Shown here: positions 58,140 through 64,000 of the stretch, one piece after another
Layout of the letters: each line of letters begins with the position of its first letter
Position numbering within the stretch: the first letter of the stretch is position 1
Assembly: GCA_025917655.1 (NCBI GenBank)
Contig: CP084613.1
Span: forward strand, 1,924,001 to 1,988,000
Reading direction: 5' to 3'
Length of the DNA stretch: 64,000 nucleotides
DNA from: Chlorella sorokiniana
Lineage: Eukaryota > Chlorophyta > Trebouxiophyceae > Chlorellales > Chlorellaceae
Made by a program: the position numbers and the translations under genes
The notes under the pieces: generated by a model
The model's input: only the letters and a program-made list of their open reading frames with translations
Told to the model about the DNA's origin: nothing
The model's database searches: none

Positions 58140-60277
58140 CTACATGATTACAGCATGCTTTCTGCGCGACCCAGGCTTGCGGGAGGAGGGTACGGAGAGT
58201 TGCTGCCCATCGAACATCGGCGTTCCAAAGCCACCCACCCCCGATGGCTGCACAGTGCCAAACAGTCCGCTTGGCGTGGCAGCGGCAGGCCCAGCAACCA
58301 CCCCTGCCATGACCATTGTGGGGAGGCTCCAGGGAAGAGCTGCCCGTGCGCATGCTGCGCTGCATGCAGGGCCGCCGCCTGCGCTGCAGGGCTGCGCGGT
58401 TGCTGCTCTGCACGCTGGGCCTGGCGCCGCTCGTCCGCCGCAAACGGGTCGCTGCTGTCGCCCATGGCGCGGCGCTGTGCCAGGTAAGCCTCCCAGCAGC
58501 TGCAACGCGGTCGTCCAGAGCCTGCAGGGCAAAGGGGCCAGCTGATGCATTTTCCCTCCAGGCGCGACGCGACGGCTCCCCGTTTGCGGGAGGCAGGCGC
58601 TGCCCCTGGCCACGTCCGCCAACACCCATGTGAGTGCTGCAAGCGGGGCCTCGCCTCGTGCGTGAGTTCCGCGCAGACACCCCCACCCACCTGCAGCCGC
58701 GCGCGGGCTGCGTGTATGAGGAAGTCGTGCGCGTTGGTGAGGGCGGACTGCAGCGCTGCCAGGCCGTCAGGCTGTGCGCTGCCGCTCCGCTGAGTGGCTG
58801 CAGGTGCCAGCAGGGGCAGGAGGTGTGCTGTCGGGTGCCGCACAGGTTTGTGGCTGTGGGTGACCATCCCCCAACACCGGGCGCACCAGTCATACCCCGT
58901 TGGCCTGTGCAAGAGCCAGAGCAAGTCAGCCAGCCTTCCTGCGGCCGGGCAGCCACTGCCGTACTTGCCTGTGCTGCTTGCCACCGCCAGCACCTGCTCC
59001 AGCTCAGCCACCACGGCCTGGTGCTGCCCCAGGCGGTGGCGGAAGCCAGAGATCGCCTCTCTCAGGAACTGGCTGGGCAGCACGGGGGTGCCGGAGATGT
59101 CTTGGGACGTCAGCGGGGCGGACGACTGCATGAGTTGGTGGCATGATGTGCATGCTGGTTGACGGCAGGGAGGGGCCAGGCAGGCGGCCATCCACGATCG
59201 CCGCTGCACACCACCCATGCTCCCTGCCCGCTCACCCACCTTCGCCGCCTCGCGCCAGGCATGGGCCCGCTTGAACGTGTGCAGCGCCGTCTCCCCGGAG
59301 CGCACCAGGTGCAGCACGGCCTCGCGCAGGGCCGCCGCCGCCTCCAGGTCTGCCTTGACGGCGCTGCCCAGGGATGAGATGGACTGGCTCCGGGTGTGCG
59401 CCTGCGCCTGCACCACACAGGTGCTGAGGAACGTTCACACGGGGGGCAGGCAAAACCGGCAGGACATGCTCTCGTGCCTCTGCCGGCGGCCCTGCGCCCC
59501 ACCTCCATCGCCTGCCGCTGCTCCTTGGCGCCGCTGGGGCTGGCCAGGCGCGGGTCGGCATCCAGCTGTCGGCACTCCTCGCGACACTGCACCACCACCT
59601 TCCTGCAAACAGGCAGGGCAGGAGCTGATGCCGCGCTGGCCCCGGTGCTGGTGCTGCAAAGGCATCGCGCGGCGCTTGTGTGCATGCCGTCACCCCGCGC
59701 TGCTCAATGCTGCCGTGGCGCTGACGTGCAGCAGCTCACTCTAGCTCAATCAGATACTGCTGGGACTGGGGGCTCAAGTCGTCCCACTTGCTGCTGTGCA
59801 TGATGGGCCGCCCGTCCTTGGTGGCCAGCGCTGGCAGCGTGTGCGTGGCGCCAGGAGCACCCCCAGTTGCACTGCTCCGAACAGGCTGGGCGCGCCAAGC
59901 GCAGCACCGCTCTGGAAGCCAAAGCCAGCTGCGCTGCTAGCCGCGCCAAACACGCTGGGAGTGGACGTCGTACCAAAGCCGCCCCCTGCCGCCGCCGCCC
60001 CAGGGTAGCCAGCGGCCGACGCGCCAAAAAGGCTTGGTGTGGATGCCGCACCGAAAAGGCTGCCAGCTGAAGCTCCGCCGAATGCGGGCGTTGCGACACC
60101 GCCGCCAAATGGTGATGCCGAGGTCCCGAAGGCAGGCATGGACTGCCCAAAAGAGGCTGCGGCTCCGGAGCTAGCAGCACCAAACAACGACGGTGTGCTG
60201 GCAGGAGCGGCGCCACCAAAGGCGGGGTCGGAGGCAGCTCCAAACGCTGGCGTCGATGTGCCGGCGAAAGAAAACAT
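58140..60277 (-). CDS. NUP58: FG nucleoporin NUP58
   Basis: NUP58 is a central-channel nucleoporin that pairs with NUP54 and NUP62. The N-terminal exon (about 59850-60277) begins MFSFAGTSTPAFG and is full of FG and related repeats (SLFGA, SPFGG, PAFGG, SVFGA). The coiled core follows: MHSSKWDDLSPQSQQYLIEL, CREECRQLDADPRL, SQSISSLGSAVKADLEAAAA, ALREAVLHLVRSGETALHTF, and the conserved PSQFLREAISGFRHRLGQHQ with AVVAELEQVLAVASS. The C-terminal exon returns to FG type (SGLFGTVQPSGVGGFGTPMF) and ends RKHAVIM at the stop 58140-58142. The SKWDDL-Q-YLIELE block is the family hallmark in plants. Frame changes appear near 59860 and in a middle exon. Confidence 0.88.
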
Positions 60278-61386
60278 GATAACGGATCTGGCCTGTCAAA
60301 GCCGTTCAATACCGCCTACTCCGAAGTGATGGCTGTCGAGCCTGATGGCGCCCTCGCAGTGGCTCAACATGCCATGCTTTGCAATTTCAATGCGAGGCAA
60401 GGTATCTACGACTTAAAAGCAGCCACAGCAGCTCCTTAGTCTGCGAGAGCCGGGAAACGGCTGGCAAGTACGATGATGATGATAGTGCAGTGACGGGAAG
60501 GTATTCTTGACGTGTTGACGCCGCAACTACCGCCCTTGTGCCACGCATGGGGCGATGGCCATGCATAGCGGGCCAACAGCGCACCTGACGACGCAAGGCA
60601 TTGCAGGCGTGGAGGGCTGGGGGGGCCGGGCGGCTCAGGCTCACTTTCACACCGAGGGCGCCATCAGGCGGTGAGCAAGTGGCATGTGGTTGTGTGGTGC
60701 ACGGCGCACCATCTGCATGTAAAGGCGGCAAGCCCGCCCTGCGCCAATGCGCAGCTGTTGCACCTCCAAGCTCAATCCGCGCTCACTCAGCGCTAAATGG
60801 ACCACCAGCTGATTGGTGAAGTCCAGCAACGAACACCGAGGTCAACACGTGTTGCATGTACCTGAACACCTCCCACCCCGACGGCATCAGTTGGTGAAGG
60901 AGCCAACAGGAATGCCCGGCAGAATCCATAGAGCTAGCGACCAACAAGCCTTCGAGCATGTTCAGCACAAATGCTTCCCTGCCAGCTCTTCTCTTGGCAC
61001 CAATGCCTGCACAGGCTGCAGGTGCAGCCCAGCACGGCGGCATGCTGCTGCACGACATGCGCTGGCATCTCGATGCAAACCCTGCACAACCTGCTTCAGT
61101 CGGTGCTGCACTGACAGAAGCCGCGTGCTCCCCGTTCCAGTAGCAGTGGCCTGTCATGTCGCAGCGGCCTGCAAGCTCTTACATGTTGTGCGGCGCCTGT
61201 AACACAATTCCAGATCTCGGTGGTGAAAGCCCATGAGCAACCAAGTTGCAAGACAAACAGCAGCAGCCGTCAGCGCCCAAGAGATGAATCAGCATATGAA
61301 GAAAATGGGCCCCCGGCTGCTTTAGACTTCTCAATCTGGAGGCACAGCAAGCGCAGGAATTAAAGTTGCTAGCCACAACTAGAGCC
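60278..61386. other. intergenic, no gene seen
   Basis: About 1.1 kb between the NUP58 start and the NHP2 stop, both on the minus strand. The first ~250 bp are AT-richer and likely hold the NUP58 promoter. Open frames further right (about 60780-61160, both strands) do not resemble known proteins. A small lineage-specific gene cannot be excluded. Confidence 0.45.
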
Positions 61387-62328
61387 TCAAAAAAGGCGAT
61401 CCGTTGCTTTTATCTTCTTCTCCACCTGCAAGCATGTAGACAGCGATCTCAAGGGCACACACAGCATTGCATCAATGTTGGCCTGCTTGACAAGAGTTAA
61501 TAGGACAACAACAGCTTGGGAGAAGGAGCGGCGCTCACCTCTCCATACAGCTGCGCAAACTCCTTGGCCTCGTCGTCCATGGGCATGTCACCCTTCAGAG
61601 GCTTGGGCAGGATCAGCATGCAGCTCGTGGGGCGCTTGGTGAGGCCTGCATGGCCCAGCTCCTCCTTGGATGGCACATAAATGTAGGGGACGTTCCGGTC
61701 CTCACACATCACTGGCAGCGGAGTGATGACATCGATAGGGGAGATGTCGCCCGCAATCAGGCACAGTCTGCATGACAAAAACGTCAGCTTAGATATGAGT
61801 GAGCAGCAGCAGCACCTGCTGTAGTCTGGATAGAAGCGGTGCTGCCTGCCATCAGCACCCGCTCTGCACACAGACCCTGCCGTGGCATCTGGACAGCACA
61901 GCAGGCCAAACAAAACCCAGCACACCCTGGTACACGCTTGCGGATGGCCTTGATGACTTCCTTCACGCCACGCTTGATCTGCTTTCGCTTGGCAGCTTTC
62001 TTGGCAAGCTTCAAGCACTGCGCTACACGACACGTAAGCGCATCACTTGCTTGCCCGCACCGGGCCCACACTTGCACGTAAGGCATCCCTGCCTGCAACA
62101 CCGCCCGCGCACCTTCTTGGTCAGCTTTTCATCTGCCAACGGCCGTGCAATGACGCACACATTTGGCCCGCCAGGGGGAAGCGGTGGTGCTGGTCGTGCT
62201 GCCGCAGGCAAGCGCTGTGCAAGTGCTGCTACCGGAGAGTCAGCTGCTTGAGGAATCTCCACTACCTTCTCCTTTGCTTTTTCTCCTTCTTTGATTTTTT
62301 TCTCCTTTTGGGGCTTGTCCGACCCCAT
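61387..62328 (-). CDS. NHP2: H/ACA snoRNP protein NHP2
   Basis: NHP2 is an L7Ae-family protein of H/ACA pseudouridylation particles and telomerase. Exon 1 (62113-62328) has a lysine-rich start MGSDKPQKEKKIKEGEKAK and NVCVIARPLADEKLTKK. Exon 2 (61926-62019) has LKLAKKAAKRKQIKRGVKEV and IKAIRKRVPG. Exon 3 (61539-61767) has LCLIAGDISPIDVITPLPVM and CEDRNVPYIYVPSKEELGHA, the RNA-binding core, then LTKRPTSCMLI. Exon 4 (61387-61425) gives VEKKIKATDRLF. Splicing of intron 2 at GTGTGC after 61926 keeps the frame (RVPG-LCLIAG). The frame is intact throughout. Confidence 0.95.
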
Positions 62329-63033
62329 GTCTGTCACGCCCAAGGTTCGGCTAGAAGAGATGTCCACTCTGCACAATGGTAATCAATACAGCATACAATC
62401 ACTCACAGCCATACTGTCTGCATGCCACCGTGTCCCAGATAATAAGGGCACTTTGGCGCTGCCGGAGCAAGCACGAGTGGACGTGGAACCGGCAGGGTAC
62501 CACTGGAAGGCAGTCGATGCTCGGTATTTGCGAGCAGCCGAGGCACACAGCAGAAATGCACGCGCAAGGTGGCAGGGAAAGCAGAGCAGGAGCGGGCGGG
62601 CGCGCGTTGCTCTAGCACAAGCATGCATCTAGCTGCCGAAGAGACAGAGCTGCCCTTGACTGTCTGAATGTAGATACTTCCAAAGCATCACGTACCGAAA
62701 GTTGGCGTGCCCCAACGGGAAGAGAGAGGGTGCCTGTGGAAGCGACAGAGAAGAATCTCCTTGGCAGAGTCACAAATATAGCGGGCGGTGCCTCGATTCA
62801 CCATGCGGAACAATTGTTTAGCAGCGTCTCCTTGCAGACTGCTGTACAGCGCGAGTACAGCCATTTTGTAGCTTGCTTGCAGCAGGCCGCAAGCCACCAT
62901 TGAGCCGCACTGAACGCGGGCAGCTACGGTCTTTGAGCGGCTTACGGCACGTCTCTCTGTTCACACATGTGATGTCGCGCTTGGCAGTGCTCGGCAGTGC
63001 CCTTGGGTGATCAAGGCTGTTGGTGTTCATAAA
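62329..63033. promoter_or_regulatory. divergent intergenic, NHP2 / AMSH
   Basis: About 705 bp between divergent starts, so it holds both promoters. Segments at 62330-62420 and 62640-63030 are AT-richer than the coding DNA. I tested it for a tRNA-like fold by eye and found none convincing. Confidence 0.4.
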
Positions 63034-64000
63034 ATGCCAGCAACGTACCGCAAAAGCGACACAGGCTCGCGCCTCTCAGCGCTGCAACAGAGAGCGCGCG
63101 CCAAACCCGTTGACAATTTCGCCAGTATTCACACTTACTATCGTTCGGCGGATCTACTGTTACGACAGGTAAAGGGCAAGACGGTCGGGGACAGTGGGGA
63201 CTGAAGGCTGCGCTCGCCCTGGAGGGGCCGGCAGCGAAGCCAAGGGCTCCGGAAATAAAGGCCGGCGAACGCGTCAGACAGCACAAAACCTCATCCCTCC
63301 TGAACTCTTGCAGGCTGACGTTTACAGGCGTGCGCACAATGAGGACGAGCTGTACGTGATGCTGCTGCGGTTTGCCGGGTGAGAGCGCCACCGGCGCAGC
63401 TGGGCTGGCCTGGGCTGCTGGTGCAGCTTCAATCTTGGGGCTTGCTCATGCTGCCACCCATCTGCCCGCAACCCCTGACCATCTCAGCTTGGTGGTGGAG
63501 ACGCTGCCTCAGCACCGCGCGTTTGTCAGAAGCGACGCCAAGTACCAGCAGCTGAAGAAGGTGCTGTGAGCTGTGCGCCCCGTACTGATGCCGCCTGGTT
63601 GGGCCCTGCACTGCGCTGGGCCGCATCTGCGCGTAGTAGGGCTTCACCCAAAGGTCCCTCCTGCAACAGGCACTCGTGGACACATACCTGCCAGAGGCGG
63701 AGCGGCTGCGGGCCAGCGTGCAGCTTCGTGACCAGGTTGACCTGCTGTCGCGGCAGGGCCCCTTCCAGCCCACCAAGACAGCGGGCACAGTGCTGCTCAG
63801 CGCAGGAAACCTTCCGGAAATCAACTGGGGCTGGGGTGATGCGGCGCAGCGCCCGGTGGATGCTGGCGCTGCGCTGGGTGTTCCGCAGCCAGTAGGCTTC
63901 GACCTGCTCAGCAGCCGCGCAGGCGCTGTCTCGCCTGCTGACGTCGCCCAAGCCGGCAGCAGCCCAGCGTTGGTGCACCCCCTGGCCGGTTCTGCCCACA
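63034..64000 (+). CDS. AMSH: AMSH-like deubiquitinase, N-terminal part
   Basis: AMSH enzymes cut K63-linked ubiquitin on endosomal cargo together with ESCRT-III. Only the N-terminal portion lies in the window; the JAMM catalytic domain would lie to the right. Exon 1 (63034-63168) gives MPATYRKSDTGSRLSALQQR, KPVDNFASIHTYYRSADLLL and RQ. Exon 2 (63314-63378) gives ADVYRRAHNEDELYVMLLRF. Exon 3 (63488-63560) gives LVVETLPQHRAFVRSDAKYQ. Exon 4 (from 63670) is open to the window edge and gives LVDTYLPEAERLRASVQLRD and a variable linker. This is the USP8-dimerisation/MIT-like domain of plant and animal AMSH, the part that binds CHMP/ESCRT proteins. The frame is intact so far. Confidence 0.88.

Noticed and set aside
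60783-61157. Minus-strand open frame of 124 codons considered as a gene
   Set aside because: Cys/Ala/Ser-rich sequence without splice context, conserved motifs or family resemblance; overlapping plus-strand frames are equally long.
62640-63020. Possible tRNA gene in the NHP2/AMSH spacer
   Set aside because: I could not find a consistent cloverleaf or the conserved B-box sequence by eye.

Overview
This is eukaryotic nuclear DNA from a GC-rich green alga, most likely a trebouxiophyte of the Chlorella group. Nearly every gene is split by many short spliceosomal introns (GT-AG, a few GC-AG). The proteins are plant and algal in type: an AtABCG7-like half transporter, a LIMR protein, a Psb27-like factor, an algal lipid-droplet protein, a thylakoid-targeted protein and an AMSH deubiquitinase. 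The clade is inferred from gene content and composition only.

Layout. 0.2-4.7 kb (minus): TPR-like protein, YaaW-like protein, mitochondrial acyl carrier protein. 5.0-8.6 (plus): TM9SF nonaspanin in 13 exons. 9.0-9.9 (minus): mitochondrial ribosomal protein uL24m. 10.5-13.1 (plus): acidic protein with a histone-H1-like basic tail. 13.6-17.0 (minus): tandem AAA+ ATPase of the CDC48/SPATA5 group. 17.5-18.6 (plus): predicted thylakoid-lumen protein. 18.8-20.1 (minus): RRP36. 20.4-28.1 (plus): BTAF1/MOT1. 28.4-30.9 (minus): LIMR. 31.2-32.1 (plus): J-domain protein. 33.7-36.8 (minus): receptor-like TKL kinase. 37.1-37.8: decayed J-domain gene copy. 37.8-39.0 (minus): conserved plastid-type protein. 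39.2-40.0 (plus): Psb27-like. 40.2-41.5 (minus): SWC5/CFDP1. 41.9-43.6 (plus): VTT/DedA membrane protein. 44.5-45.5 (plus): universal stress protein. 46.6-48.0 (plus): YrdC/Sua5-domain protein. 48.3-50.0 (plus): MLDP-type lipid-droplet protein. 50.3-52.7 (plus): quasi-RRM RNA-binding protein. 53.6-57.7 (minus): ABCG7-like. 58.1-60.3 (minus): NUP58. 61.4-62.3 (minus): NHP2. 63.0 to the right edge (plus): AMSH, truncated by the window.

The genes do not form one pathway. Several adjacent genes are divergent with 0.15-0.4 kb between starts (mtACP/TM9SF, RRP36/BTAF1, LIMR/J-protein, plastid protein/Psb27-like, SWC5/VTT), so shared promoters are plausible. Ribosome biogenesis and nuclear gene-expression functions recur (RRP36, NHP2, uL24m, BTAF1, SWC5, NUP58).

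Two things dominate a critical reading. First, many well-conserved exons need a single extra base, nearly always inside or beside a G or C run, to stay in frame; I read these as sequence errors, not pseudogenes. Second, about 1.2 kb spanning the J-domain gene and the 3' end of the plastid-protein gene is duplicated 6 kb apart, and each copy has kept a different gene intact. I saw no prokaryote-style defence system, CRISPR array, rRNA or tRNA gene, or complete transposon.
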